Of a stretch of 64,000 bases of DNA, positions 35,093 through 44,189 are shown in pieces (the stretch's first letter is position 1; each line of letters begins with the position of its first letter). The stretch lies in contig NZ_CP159830.1 of the NCBI RefSeq assembly GCF_047730085.1, positions 992,001-1,056,000 of the forward strand. The letters run 5' to 3'. Made by a program: the position numbers and the translations under genes. This DNA comes from Njordibacter sp937773555 (GTDB lineage: Bacteria > Pseudomonadota > Gammaproteobacteria > Pseudomonadales > Balneatricaceae). The notes below the pieces were generated by a model that was not told the origin of the DNA, did no database searches, and saw only the letters and a list, made by a program, of their open reading frames with translations.

Positions 35093-35210
35093 AGAAAAAG
35101 AGAAGTCCGTATAACTGCATGGTACAATGGTCTGGCTTAATTAACCTAACATTCTATGCATTTGGGCTAGTCAGTCACATGGTCCTAGTGCATAAAGAGA
35201 ACCCCTATTC

Positions 35211-35759
35211 ATGAAATTACTGGTCGACTTTTTACCCATCGTCATTTTTTTTATTGTTTACAAATTAACCAATGACTTAATCCTAGCCACTGCGGTATTA
35301 ATTCCTGCAACATTGTTGCAAATGGCTTACACCTGGTGGGCCACAAAGAAAGTAGAGAAAATGCAGCTAATCACCCTAGTGTTGGTGGTGGTGCTTGGGG
35401 GGCTAACCGTAGCGTTACAAGATGGCCAGTTTATTAAGTGGAAACCTACCATTGTGAACTGGTTATTTGGTTTGGGCTTTTTGGGCAGCCAATTTATAGG
35501 CAAAAAGACGGTGGTACAGCGGTTAATGGAAAAGGGCGTAGAGTTGCCTAGGCGTATTTGGCGCCAGTTAAACTTAGCCTGGGTGGTTTTTTTTGCCACT
35601 ATGGGAAGTGTCAATTTATATGTGGCGTTTAATTACAGTGAGTCCACGTGGGTCGATTTTAAACTCTTTGGCATGCTTGGTATGACGTTTGTGTTCATTC
35701 TTGCTCAAGGTTTGTACATGTCTCGCTTTATGCCTAAAGACAGTGAAATAGAGGATTAA
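35211..35759 (+). CDS. yciB: YciB/IspZ septation protein A family
   Basis: A 182-residue inner-membrane protein with about five helices, recognised from KLLVDFLPIVIFFIVYK at the N-terminus and KPTIVNWLFGLGFLGSQFIGKKTVVQRLM in mid-protein. YciB interacts with cell-division and elongation proteins and affects envelope integrity. It begins a plus-strand run yciB-yciI-ppi-mnmC-DUF971 with very short gaps (2, 4, 9 and 14 bases). Confidence 0.95.
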   Translation: MKLLVDFLPIVIFFIVYKLTNDLILATAVLIPATLLQMAYTWWATKKVEKMQLITLVLVVVLGGLTVALQDGQFIKWKPTIVNWLFGLGFLGSQFIGKKTVVQRLMEKGVELPRRIWRQLNLAWVVFFATMGSVNLYVAFNYSESTWVDFKLFGMLGMTFVFILAQGLYMSRFMPKDSEIED

Positions 35760-35761
35760 TT

Positions 35762-36055
35762 ATGTTGTTTGCCATTATCGCCCAAGATGTAGAACATAGC
35801 TTAAGCGCACGACTAGAGGCTCGTCCAGCCCATGTAGAACGGCTGAAGGAGTTAGATTCACAGAATCGGTTAACCCTAGCGGGTCCTCATCCTCACACTT
35901 CTGAAGAAGGCTTTACGGGAAGTTTAGTGGTGGCTGAATTTACTGATCTTGAAGCTGCGCAAGCATGGGTTGCAGCAGATCCCTATGTTGCAGCAGGAGT
36001 ATACGCTCACGTAACGGTTAAGCCGTTTAAACAAGCCTTTCCGGCACAAGGATAA
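35762..36055 (+). CDS. yciI: YciI-like protein
   Basis: A 97-residue YCII-domain protein (LFAIIAQDVEHSLSARLEARPAHVERLKEL, LAGPHPH, AWVAADPYVAAGVY). The fold is a dimeric ferredoxin-like barrel related to muconolactone isomerase, with a conserved His-Asp pair. It is next to yciB as in many gammaproteobacteria. Exact enzymatic role is unknown. Confidence 0.93.
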   Translation: MLFAIIAQDVEHSLSARLEARPAHVERLKELDSQNRLTLAGPHPHTSEEGFTGSLVVAEFTDLEAAQAWVAADPYVAAGVYAHVTVKPFKQAFPAQG

Positions 36056-36059
36056 ATCT

Positions 36060-36617
36060 ATGAAGCAACTATTAACGGCGCTATTCGCCCTCAGCCTAAG
36101 TTTTACTGCATGGGCAGAAAACCCTCAGGTTGAGTTGGAAACTATTCACGGTCGTATTGTTATTGAATTAGATCAACAAGCTGCTCCAATTAGTGTAAAG
36201 AATTTTTTATATTACGTAGATAGTGGTTACTATGATGCAACTATTTTTCATAGGGTGATCCCAGGATTCATGGTGCAAGGTGGCGGTTTTGTCGCCAATG
36301 GAGACGCTAAATCGGGTACTATCAGTGCCATTGTCAATGAAGCAAATAATGGTTTGTCTAACATGCGGGGCACTATTGCGATGGCCCGTACTAGTAATCC
36401 AGACAGTGCCACGGCGCAGTTTTTTATTAACCACAAAGATAACCCATTCTTAGATAAAAGCTCATCCAGTGCTGGCTATGCGGTGTTTGGAAAAGTAATA
36501 AAGGGCATGGACATTGTTGACAAGATTACCCAAGTACCCACTAAAACTAACGGTATGTATCGTGATTGGCCGTCTAAACCAGTCTTCCTCTATAAAGCTT
36601 ATAACCTTACTCAATAA
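36060..36617 (+). CDS. ppiA: Periplasmic cyclophilin-type peptidyl-prolyl isomerase
   Basis: A 185-residue cyclophilin. A signal peptide (KQLLTALFALSLSFTAWA, cleavage before ENPQ) is followed by the isomerase domain with FHRVIPGFMVQGGGF, GTIAMART and AQFFINHKDN, which carry the catalytic Arg, Phe and Gln positions. It would catalyse proline cis-trans isomerisation in the periplasm. It starts 4 bases after yciI. The periplasmic PpiA symbol rests on the signal peptide. Confidence 0.92.
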   Translation: MKQLLTALFALSLSFTAWAENPQVELETIHGRIVIELDQQAAPISVKNFLYYVDSGYYDATIFHRVIPGFMVQGGGFVANGDAKSGTISAIVNEANNGLSNMRGTIAMARTSNPDSATAQFFINHKDNPFLDKSSSSAGYAVFGKVIKGMDIVDKITQVPTKTNGMYRDWPSKPVFLYKAYNLTQ

Positions 36618-36626
36618 TTGTGAGGT

Positions 36627-38462
36627 ATGAAAACTAGTTACGCTAAAAAGGCATTTTCTGATCCTCAAAGTCTAGCCGCAACCCCTGAAGTTGCGGCTAG
36701 TTTAGTGGCCAAACTGCAAAAAAGCCCACTTGAAGTAGATCAACGACTGAATAAGCTTGAAGCTGTTTTTGCAGAGTCTAGGATATTTCTAAGCAACAAC
36801 ACTTTATCTCTAAACGCCGCAGCATTAGGTGATACAGGTATGTGTGGTGCAAAGCCTACGGTTGAGGTTTTAGATAAAAATTTTGGTGCGGGCTTAGATT
36901 TTCTTCTCACATGGAAACTTTGGCTGCAGGCTGGCAAACACTGCGGGCTAACATCAACACTAAGCTATCTTGCCATTTCTGAGCAGCCTCTGTGTCTAGG
37001 GGACATTAAACAGTTGCACAGAAGCTGGCCTCAATTAAAAAGCCTGAGCTTAAAGTTACAAAAGCAATACCCAAGTGCTATTAAAGGTTTTCATCAGCTA
37101 GACTTTGGCAAGGTTAAGCTAATTTTGGTGCAAGCGGAGTCCCAACACGCGCGAGCTCAGGTGCAAGGTAAGTTTGATGTGTGTCTTGGTGACTTAGAAA
37201 TAGCCACCAATAATGGGTATATACCACCATGGCAAAGACCCACTCTGGGCGTTACGCAAAAGAGCAAAGTAGCGGTCATTGGTGCGGGGATTAGTGGCAC
37301 AGCTACTGCATACAGCTTATCTCAGCGAGGTTTTGATGTAACGCTTATCGAGCGAGGCCAGGCGTTAGCTAGTGGCGCTTCAGGTAACCGGCAAGGTATG
37401 CTCTATGCCAAACTACCAGACAATGCCACCATAGCAGGGCAGTTTCACCAACAGGGGCTGCAGCACAGCATGGGGCAGCTAAAGCGGTGTTTAGATGCCA
37501 AATATTGGCAAGCCTGTGGTTTGTTACAGTTAGCGACTAACGCTAAGCAAGTGGCTCAAATGCAGGCAGTAATGCAGCGCGGATATCCTTTGTCTTGGTT
37601 ACAGTGGCTAGAACAAGACGCTGCAGAAGAACTAGCACAGCAGCCCTTGAGTGCAGGTGGTTTGTATTTCCCTCACAGCGGCTGGGTTTCTCCTGTAGAT
37701 TGGTGTGAATCCTTGTGTGATCAAAGTGGTGCCAATGTGTGGCTCGCTACAGATGTGGTGGGCATGCAGCAAACCCAAAATCACGTTTGGCACCTTACCT
37801 TAGCAGGTGCTTATTCAGGCGACTATGAGTTTGACGCTGTCGTGATTGCCAACGCCAACGGTGCTAAGGACTTATTAGCCAAACAGTCCATCTCGTTAAA
37901 ATCTATTCGTGGTCAAGTAAGCTATATTGCAGCTGATAAAGAATTAGGGCAAAGCCCGGCGCTTGTAGTGTGTGGCGAAGGCTATGTGACACCAGCCCAG
38001 CAAGGCGTATTTGCAGTGGGAGCCAGCTATAATTTGCACACAGTGGACATGGCCTTATCGGCGCAAGATCATACTGACAACTTGAGTCGTTTAAGCGAAG
38101 TGCTGCCAAGGCACAAAAAGCTTGGCTCAAACTCCATTGCCGGTGGTAGAGTGAGTTTTAGGGCGGTAACCCCAGATTACCTGCCACTGGTAGGGCAGCT
38201 GGCTGATGAGTCCAAAGTATTAGATCGCTTTGCAAAATTGCGCCAAGATGCTAATTATAAGTTTGCTGAAGAGATGCCTTATTTAGCAGGGCTATATATT
38301 AATGCAGGCCATGGCTCTAAGGGCCTAATTACTGCGCCCTTAAGTGCAGAGATATTAGCCAGCCAGATGGCCAATCAAAGCCTGCCTGTGGCACAATGTG
38401 TAGCCTGGGGTTTAGATCCCAACCGATTCATTGTTCGCGACTTAATACGCCGTAAACGTTAA
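36627..38462 (+). CDS. mnmC: MnmC-like tRNA modification enzyme with degenerate methyltransferase half
   Basis: A 611-residue relative of bifunctional MnmC (tRNA 5-methylaminomethyl-2-thiouridine synthesis). The C-terminal FAD oxidase half is intact. It has the dinucleotide motif VAVIGAGISGTATAYSL from residue 215, ASGASGNRQGMLYAKL, the PADxGWVSP-type text FPHSGWVSPVDW, and the C-terminal NAGHGSKGLITAPL. The N-terminal half is short (about 210 residues) and only a trace of the SAM-binding text remains (NFGAGLDFLLTWKLW). The FDDVYFS-like substrate motif and the DGFAPAKNP motif of E. coli MnmC are missing; GKFDVCLGDLEIATNNGYIPPW jumps to the FAD domain. It likely has only the oxidase activity. 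Confidence 0.88.
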   Translation: MKTSYAKKAFSDPQSLAATPEVAASLVAKLQKSPLEVDQRLNKLEAVFAESRIFLSNNTLSLNAAALGDTGMCGAKPTVEVLDKNFGAGLDFLLTWKLWLQAGKHCGLTSTLSYLAISEQPLCLGDIKQLHRSWPQLKSLSLKLQKQYPSAIKGFHQLDFGKVKLILVQAESQHARAQVQGKFDVCLGDLEIATNNGYIPPWQRPTLGVTQKSKVAVIGAGISGTATAYSLSQRGFDVTLIERGQALASGASGNRQGMLYAKLPDNATIAGQFHQQGLQHSMGQLKRCLDAKYWQACGLLQLATNAKQVAQMQAVMQRGYPLSWLQWLEQDAAEELAQQPLSAGGLYFPHSGWVSPVDWCESLCDQSGANVWLATDVVGMQQTQNHVWHLTLAGAYSGDYEFDAVVIANANGAKDLLAKQSISLKSIRGQVSYIAADKELGQSPALVVCGEGYVTPAQQGVFAVGASYNLHTVDMALSAQDHTDNLSRLSEVLPRHKKLGSNSIAGGRVSFRAVTPDYLPLVGQLADESKVLDRFAKLRQDANYKFAEEMPYLAGLYINAGHGSKGLITAPLSAEILASQMANQSLPVAQCVAWGLDPNRFIVRDLIRRKR

Positions 38463-38476
38463 CTGAGACCCATACT

Positions 38477-38860
38477 GTGAACCCAACTAAAATTAAACTT
38501 CATAAAAGTAGTAACACTCTAGAACTTAGCTATGCAGAAACTGCTGGTGAGGTTAGTTACACTTTATCTGCAGAATACCTGCGTATTTCCTCACCCAGTG
38601 CAGAAGTGAGGGGCCATAGCCCAGACCAAGCAGTGCTGCAGGTGGGTAAGAGCAGAGTTAAGTTAGTGGGTATTGAGGGCGTAGGCCATTATGCGGTTAA
38701 ACTTGAATTTGATGATGGTCATGATTCAGGTTTGTATACGTGGAATTACCTCCATGACCTTAGTATTAATCAACAACAGCACTGGGATGATTACTTAGAG
38801 GAATTAAACCAAGCTAAACAAAGCCGAGACCCACACACTAGTGTGGTCCAGTTTGTTTAG
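38477..38860 (+). CDS. DUF971 protein
   Basis: A 127-residue protein made of a DUF971 domain (the N-terminal domain of gamma-butyrobetaine hydroxylases), seen in NTLELSYAETAGEVSYTLSAEYLRISSPSAEVRGH and YAVKLEFDDGHDSGLYTWNYLHDL. Stand-alone DUF971 proteins are common in proteobacteria, often near iron-sulfur or ubiquinone genes. The function is unknown. It starts with GTG, 14 bases after mnmC, and ends the plus-strand run. Confidence 0.9.
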   Translation: MNPTKIKLHKSSNTLELSYAETAGEVSYTLSAEYLRISSPSAEVRGHSPDQAVLQVGKSRVKLVGIEGVGHYAVKLEFDDGHDSGLYTWNYLHDLSINQQQHWDDYLEELNQAKQSRDPHTSVVQFV

Positions 38861-38864
38861 CTCA

Positions 38865-39134
38865 CTAGGTTATAAGGTGATTAGTTAGTTCGTCTTGATC
38901 ATGGGTTGATGGCACATGCTCTGCGAGTAGGTCGCCACAAGCAGTGATAGCAGTGATAGCAGCGATGAGTCCAGCCTCGGTGTTGTTGGCTTTTATTTGG
39001 GCTAAGAGTGGCTTCAAGATACTGTGCCATGCATCATCCGGCACAAGGTTATTTATGCTGCTATCTGCTAAAATTGCTACACAGCGCTCAGCTTCTGTGT
39101 GGTGCAAGCCCTGGCCTAAAAGCTCAACCTTCAA
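38865..39134 (-). pseudogene. Shortened TPM-domain protein
   Basis: An 89-residue protein matching the middle of a TPM-domain protein (QGLHHT, AERCVAILADSSINNLVPDDAWHSI, ACGDLLAEHVP). The residues that usually link GLHHT and AER are missing, as is the N-terminal part of the family. A short internal duplication (agcagtgat repeated) encodes ITAITA. It lies at the end of the minus-strand catabolic operon, convergent with the DUF971 gene. It looks like a worn-down gene, although a small functional remnant cannot be ruled out. Confidence 0.5.
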
Positions 39135-39156
39135 GCCTTTTGATCAACTATTGAAG

Positions 39157-39828
39157 CTAATCAATTTGCCCAAGAGCAATGGCTCCAGCGGCTTGTACGT
39201 GGGCAACACAAGCCTTTCTTGCCGCTTCACCATCGCGGTAGGAGATAGCCTGCATGATAGCCTGCATTTCTTTAAGGCTGTTTTGCCAACGTCCTTGTTG
39301 GGATATGGTTCCCGCTCGCAACACCATGATACGAGCTAAAAGGCGGTTAAGGCTGGTGTCAAGTTCGTCATTGCCACTACCTTCGAGTAGTTGCGCATAA
39401 AAATCTTTAGTACAGGCCAAAATTTCACTCACTTTAGCGTGGTCAAAGGCCTTTTTTAATGCATCAGTAGTTTCTTGTAGTGAGTTAATCTGGTCGTTGC
39501 TTGCACGCTCACAAAATAACTCACCTGCCAAACCCTCCAGAGCAGCGCGCAACTCATAAATGTTTTTTATGTCCTGTGCGTCTAGCACAGTGACACTTGG
39601 CCCACGTTGGCCGGCGTATTGAACTAACCCTTCTGACTCTAGGTGTCGTAACGCTTCTCTCACAGATGTCCGGCTTACATCTAGTGCCTTGCACAGTTCT
39701 CTTTCTACCAACCTTTGGCCCGGTTTAAACTGAGCGCTAATGATGGCATTTCGTAGCTTATCTAATACGATTTGGCGCAAAGTTATGGTGTTACGAGTAA
39801 CTTTGAGGTTAGAAAGATCATTGATCAT
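39157..39828 (-). CDS. GntR-family regulator, FCD (FadR) subfamily
   Basis: A 223-residue regulator. The N-terminal winged HTH (about residues 13-75: LRQIVLDKLRNAIISAQFKPGQRLVERELCKALDVSRTSVREALRHLESEGLV) is followed by the all-helical FCD effector domain (about 85-215). It starts three bases after the preceding CMD gene, so it is part of the seven-gene operon. It probably represses it and autoregulates in response to a pathway intermediate. GntR-type palindromes stand at the operon head. Confidence 0.93.
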   Translation of the reverse strand: MINDLSNLKVTRNTITLRQIVLDKLRNAIISAQFKPGQRLVERELCKALDVSRTSVREALRHLESEGLVQYAGQRGPSVTVLDAQDIKNIYELRAALEGLAGELFCERASNDQINSLQETTDALKKAFDHAKVSEILACTKDFYAQLLEGSGNDELDTSLNRLLARIMVLRAGTISQQGRWQNSLKEMQAIMQAISYRDGEAARKACVAHVQAAGAIALGQID

Positions 39829-39831
39829 TAA

Positions 39832-40233
39832 TTAAGACTCTGCAGCCATTTCTGCTAATACTTCACGGGCACACCGAAAAGCATCAATAGAAGCGGGTAC
39901 ACCACAATAAATAGCGCTTTGTAATAGTACTTCACGGATTTCATCTTGGGTGCAGCCATTGTTGAAAGCCCCACGGATGTGGATTTTTAGCTCATGGGGC
40001 CGGTTTAACGCCGTAATCATCCCCAAATTTACCAAACTGCGAGTTTTACGGGGTAACCCGTCACGGTTCCAGATGCTGTCCCAGCAGTACTCAGTAACAA
40101 GCTCCTGCAAGGGCCATGTAAAGTCGTCAGCTGCAGCAATAGAGGCATCCACATAGGCATCTCCCAGCACAGCTTTACGGGTTTTTAAGCCGGCTTCAAA
40201 TTTTTCTGACCTGTGTTTTGAATCTGACATCAA
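39832..40233 (-). CDS. Carboxymuconolactone decarboxylase family protein (PcaC-like)
   Basis: A 133-residue protein of the CMD/AhpD-like family. VLGDAYVDASIAAADDFTWPLQELVTEYCWDSIW, RKTRSLVNLGMITALNRPHELKIHIRGAFNNG and EVLLQSAIYCGVPASIDAF match 4-carboxymuconolactone decarboxylases (PcaC) closely, and lack the CxxC redox pair of AhpD. The rest of the beta-ketoadipate pathway is absent. In this operon it may decarboxylate or isomerise an unsaturated carboxylate intermediate. It lies 28 bases after the SSADH gene. Confidence 0.88.
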   Translation of the reverse strand: MMSDSKHRSEKFEAGLKTRKAVLGDAYVDASIAAADDFTWPLQELVTEYCWDSIWNRDGLPRKTRSLVNLGMITALNRPHELKIHIRGAFNNGCTQDEIREVLLQSAIYCGVPASIDAFRCAREVLAEMAAES

Positions 40234-40261
40234 TTAATCCTTTTTCCAGCCTAAAAAGTTA

Positions 40262-41713
40262 TTACAAGCCACCCATTAACATGTATTTAATTTCTAGAAA
40301 GTCTTCAATACCATAATGCGACCCTTCGCGGCCGATGCCTGATTGTTTTATGCCGCCAAAAGGAGCCACTTCTGTGGAAATGATGCCTTCATTAATACCT
40401 ACGATGCCATACTCTAAAGCTTCACCTACGCGCCATACACGGCCAATATCACGGGTGTAAAAGTAGGCGGCTAAGCCAAATTCAGTGTCATTAGCCAAGG
40501 CTATAGCATGTTCTTCATCTTTAAACTTAAAAATGGGGGCTAAGGGGCCAAAGGTTTCCTCAGTAGCCACTTTCATGTGTGTGGTGGCATTGCCAATAAT
40601 GGTGGGGGTAAAGAAAGTACCCCCTAAGGCATGACTATCTCCACCACATATCAGCTCACCACCTTTGCTCAAAGCATCTTTAATATGTGCGTTTACTTTA
40701 TCAATAGCGCCCTGGTTAATCATAGGGCCCTGAGTGACGCCCTCATCCATCCCATTACCTACTTTAAGTTCGGCTACTTTTTCTGCAAGCTTAGCAATAA
40801 ATGCGTCGTACACACCTTCTTGTACAATAAAGCGGTTAACACAAACACAGGTTTGCCCTGCATTGCGATATTTGCCAGCGATAGCGCCAGTTACAGCAGC
40901 ATCAAGGTCGGCATCGTTAAACACGATAAACGGTGCATTCCCCCCTAGCTCAAGGGATACTTTCTTCAACGTGGGAGCACATTGTTGCATCAACAATTTG
41001 CCCACAGCCGTAGAACCAGTAAAAGTGAGTTTACGAACAGTGGGGTTACTGGTGAGTTCGGCGCCAATTGGGCGAGGTTGGCCAGTAATGACATTAAATA
41101 CGCCAGCTGGAATGCCGGCTTCTTCTGCTAGCACGGCTAACGCTAAAGCAGAAAAAGGGGTCTCAGATGCTGGGCGCACCACAAATCCACAACCTGCCGC
41201 TAATGCTGGGCCACACTTACGAGTAATCATAGCGGTGGGAAAATTCCAAGGTGTAATAGCCGCAACAACACCTATGGGCTCTTTAGTGACAATAATACGA
41301 GCATCTGCCTTATGGGTAGGGATAACGTCACCATAAGTACGTTTACCCTCTTCGGCAAACCATTCTATAAAACTGGCAGCGTACGCAATTTCGCCTTTCG
41401 CTTCATTTAATGGCTTACCTTGCTCTAAGGTCATGATTTTACCAAGGTCATTTTGGTTAGCCATAATGAGGTCAAACCAACGGCGCAAAATAACCGCACG
41501 TTGCTTGGCAGTTTGCTTACGCCAGCTAATCATAGCAACACGAGCAGCCTCAATGGCTCGAGCAGTTTCTGCAGCATTCATATCTGGAATGCTACCTACC
41601 ACGTCGCCATTAGCAGGGTTAGTCACCTCAATTGTTGCGTTGGAATCGGCATCTAACCAAGTACCATTAATATAAGCTTGCTGACGAAATAGCGCAGGAT
41701 TGGTTAGTTGCAT
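40262..41713 (-). CDS. gabD: Succinate-semialdehyde dehydrogenase-type aldehyde dehydrogenase
   Basis: A 483-residue NAD(P)-dependent aldehyde dehydrogenase. The catalytic Cys is in NAGQTCVCVNRF (C-V-C, typical of GabD enzymes) and the base Glu is in LELGGNAPF. The Rossmann text FTGSTAVGKLLMQQ and the N-terminal AYINGTWLDADSNATIEVTNPANG also fit GabD. It would oxidise succinate semialdehyde to succinate, a fitting last step of a ring-opening pathway. It follows the other dehydrogenase after a 158-bp gap, the largest in the operon. Confidence 0.9.
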   Translation of the reverse strand: MQLTNPALFRQQAYINGTWLDADSNATIEVTNPANGDVVGSIPDMNAAETARAIEAARVAMISWRKQTAKQRAVILRRWFDLIMANQNDLGKIMTLEQGKPLNEAKGEIAYAASFIEWFAEEGKRTYGDVIPTHKADARIIVTKEPIGVVAAITPWNFPTAMITRKCGPALAAGCGFVVRPASETPFSALALAVLAEEAGIPAGVFNVITGQPRPIGAELTSNPTVRKLTFTGSTAVGKLLMQQCAPTLKKVSLELGGNAPFIVFNDADLDAAVTGAIAGKYRNAGQTCVCVNRFIVQEGVYDAFIAKLAEKVAELKVGNGMDEGVTQGPMINQGAIDKVNAHIKDALSKGGELICGGDSHALGGTFFTPTIIGNATTHMKVATEETFGPLAPIFKFKDEEHAIALANDTEFGLAAYFYTRDIGRVWRVGEALEYGIVGINEGIISTEVAPFGGIKQSGIGREGSHYGIEDFLEIKYMLMGGL

Positions 41714-41871
41714 GATGTGGTTCCTATAATTAGTAATAGCAATGTAGTTATGTGGTTAGCTCTGTGGCATTGTGCCTAACGAGCTGTATGTTATATTAAA
41801 ATGTACCCTATATTAAACGTTTTGATAGTTTGTTTAGGTTTATATACGGGCTAAATTTTTAGGGCTATGGG

Positions 41872-43353
41872 TCAACGCATGATAAAAGGGTCAGACATAG
41901 GCTCGTTAGAGGTATTAATCCAAACAGTTTTTAGTTGGGTATAATCTTTTACCGCATCGATGCCACTTTCACGGCCATATCCGCTTGCTTTAAAACCACC
42001 GATCGCCCCCATTGGTGAAACTGCTCGGTAAGTATTAACCCAAATGATGCCAGCTTGTACGGCTTTACTCATGCGATGAACTCGGCCATTATCTCGGGTC
42101 CAAATGCCAGCTGCTAAACCAAATTCACTGTCATTGGCTAAGGCTAAGGCTTCTGATTCATCCTGAAAACGAATGATGCTGGCTACTGGACCAAAAACTT
42201 CCTCTTGCATGATGCTACATTGATTGCTCTCTACTGCCAAGATAGTGGGGTGGTAATACCAGCCATCGCTAGTTATACAGGCGCGCTCACCTCCATGAAC
42301 GAGTTCCGCACCCTCTGCTAAAGCTGAGGCAACCATTCGTTCAACTAAAGCTAATTGTGATTGAGTGGCCATAGGCCCCATTTCAGAATTTGGGTCCATT
42401 GGGTCGCCAATAATAATACTAGCAACCCGGGTTTTAAGGGCTGCTAAAAATTCATCATATACTCCATCCTGAACTAACAAACGGCTGCCAGCTACGCAAC
42501 TTTGGCCGCTAGCGGCGAAGATGCCAGCAATAACACCATTCACTGCACTGCCAATGTCAGCGTCTTCAAAGATGATGTTGGGTGATTTCCCACCAAGTTC
42601 TAAGCTTAGTTGAGCTAGGTTTTCTGCGCTATTTTTAACCACAGCTCTGGCACCCTGGGCACCACCAGTAAAAGCAATGCGCCTTACAAGGGGGTGCTTA
42701 GTTAACGCTGCACCAGTATCAGCACCAAAACCAGTCACTACATTTACGACACCCTCTGGGAAACCGGCTTGCTTAACCAAATGCATTAACTCAACAATGG
42801 TGGCTGAAGCATGTTCAGAAGGCTTAAGTACCACAGTGTTACCTGCGGCCAGTGCTGGTGCAAGCTTAACCGCGGTTAAGTACATAGGCGAGTTCCATGG
42901 GATAATAGCGGCAACTACACCCAATGGTTCGTGGCGGGTATAGGCAAACATATCGGCTTTGTCTAACGGTAAAGTCTGGCCTTCAAGTTTGTCTGCTTGG
43001 CCTGCGTAGTAGTAAAAAAATTCTGGCATGTAGCCAATTTGGCCCATGGTTTCACGGATGAGTTTACCGTTATCATTGGTTTCCAATTGTGCCAATTGTT
43101 CCTTGTTGGCAGCAATTAAATCTCCCAGTTTGCGCAATAGCTTACCTCTAGCAGTAGCGTGTAAGTTACGCCAGGCAGGGTTTTCAAAAGCATTATGTGC
43201 CGCCTGAACAGCGGCATTTACATCTGCATCTTGCGCGTGTGGAAAACTAGCCCATGGTTTTGCATTAGCAGGGTTTAAGCTGTCAAAACGGTCACCACTT
43301 AGGGCATCAACCCATTGACCATTGATAAACATCTGATAGTGGCGAAGGGCCAT
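41872..43353 (-). CDS. Aldehyde dehydrogenase of the catabolic operon
   Basis: A 493-residue ALDH of the betaine-aldehyde/hydroxymuconic-semialdehyde type. Catalytic Cys is in SGQSCVAGSRL, base Glu in LELGGKSPN, and the C-terminal AIGGFKASGYGRESGIDAV is typical of NAD-dependent catabolic ALDHs. It is distinct from the SSADH next door, so it probably oxidises a different aldehyde earlier in the route, such as a ring-opened semialdehyde. It lies 38 bases after the alpha/beta hydrolase gene. Confidence 0.9.
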   Translation of the reverse strand: MALRHYQMFINGQWVDALSGDRFDSLNPANAKPWASFPHAQDADVNAAVQAAHNAFENPAWRNLHATARGKLLRKLGDLIAANKEQLAQLETNDNGKLIRETMGQIGYMPEFFYYYAGQADKLEGQTLPLDKADMFAYTRHEPLGVVAAIIPWNSPMYLTAVKLAPALAAGNTVVLKPSEHASATIVELMHLVKQAGFPEGVVNVVTGFGADTGAALTKHPLVRRIAFTGGAQGARAVVKNSAENLAQLSLELGGKSPNIIFEDADIGSAVNGVIAGIFAASGQSCVAGSRLLVQDGVYDEFLAALKTRVASIIIGDPMDPNSEMGPMATQSQLALVERMVASALAEGAELVHGGERACITSDGWYYHPTILAVESNQCSIMQEEVFGPVASIIRFQDESEALALANDSEFGLAAGIWTRDNGRVHRMSKAVQAGIIWVNTYRAVSPMGAIGGFKASGYGRESGIDAVKDYTQLKTVWINTSNEPMSDPFIMR

Positions 43354-43391
43354 AGGGTTCTCCTTAATTTACTTTGGTGCGTTACTACTAG

Positions 43392-44189
43392 TTAGCTAGT
43401 ACTAATAAATTGTTGCAATAGTTTGTTGACTTCTTGGGCTTTCTCTACCGGCATCATGTGCCTCGCATTGGGTAAAATAAACACTTTGGCTAAGCTTATC
43501 TGACGTGCTAAAGCGTGGCTCATTGCTGGGGTGGAACCAGGGTCTAGTTCGCCAGTAGTGACTAATGTAGGGCAAGTGATTTTGTTTAAATGACCTTGCA
43601 TGGCATTATCACCTTCACCAAATAAACGATAACAAAGGCTATAGCTTGTTTTGTGGTTAGCTAACACGCAGGCCCTCAGTTGCGCGATGTAGGATGAATT
43701 TTTTTTAGTATATAGTGGGCTAAACCAACGGGTTAGGGCCTGATCTATATTGGCACTGGGTCCATATTGTTCTACTTCATTCACTCTTTTTAAAATGGCT
43801 TTACGCAAACTTTCATTACGATCAAATACTGAACTCATGATGGTTAGGCTGTGCAATCGATGGATATATTGAGTGGCAAATACTCCTGCTACAAGGCCCC
43901 CTAGGGAAAAGCCGATCAAATGCACCCGCTTAAGCTTTAAGTAATCCAACAAGTTGTCTAGTTGCTTAGCAAGGGTGCTTAGGCCAATGTCTGTTTGTGC
44001 ATGAGGGCTTAATCCGTGGCCAAGCATGTCATAGGTAATTATATGGTGTTCAGCTTTTAACGCATCTACTTGGCTTTGCCACAGGCTTAAGTCTAAACCT
44101 ACGCCATGGATAAATACTACACTGCTTTTCCCAAGCCTTGGCTTACCAAATGCTTGGTAGTGGGTGCCTAATGGGCAAAATAAAGACAT
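43392..44189 (-). CDS. Alpha/beta hydrolase
   Basis: A 265-residue alpha/beta-fold hydrolase with oxyanion text VVFIHGVGLDLSLWQ, nucleophile elbow GFSLGG (Ser about 96), acid in TTGELDPGS and catalytic His in PNARHMMPVEKA. It resembles enol-lactonases (PcaD) and C-C or amide hydrolases of aromatic catabolism. Its start overlaps the DUF1185 stop by one base (TAATG). In this operon a ring-opened enamide or lactone is a plausible substrate; this is inference. Confidence 0.88.
   Translation of the reverse strand: MSLFCPLGTHYQAFGKPRLGKSSVVFIHGVGLDLSLWQSQVDALKAEHHIITYDMLGHGLSPHAQTDIGLSTLAKQLDNLLDYLKLKRVHLIGFSLGGLVAGVFATQYIHRLHSLTIMSSVFDRNESLRKAILKRVNEVEQYGPSANIDQALTRWFSPLYTKKNSSYIAQLRACVLANHKTSYSLCYRLFGEGDNAMQGHLNKITCPTLVTTGELDPGSTPAMSHALARQISLAKVFILPNARHMMPVEKAQEVNKLLQQFISTS

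Noticed and set aside
38940..38970. Repeated AGCAGTGAT as a possible short repeat array
   Set aside because: Only two to three copies inside a reading frame; simple slippage, not a CRISPR or regulatory array.
39832..44189. A beta-ketoadipate (pca) operon
   Set aside because: PcaC-like and PcaD-like proteins are present, but pcaB, pcaG, pcaH, pcaI and pcaJ are not, and the remaining genes fit ring-opening with aldehyde oxidation better.
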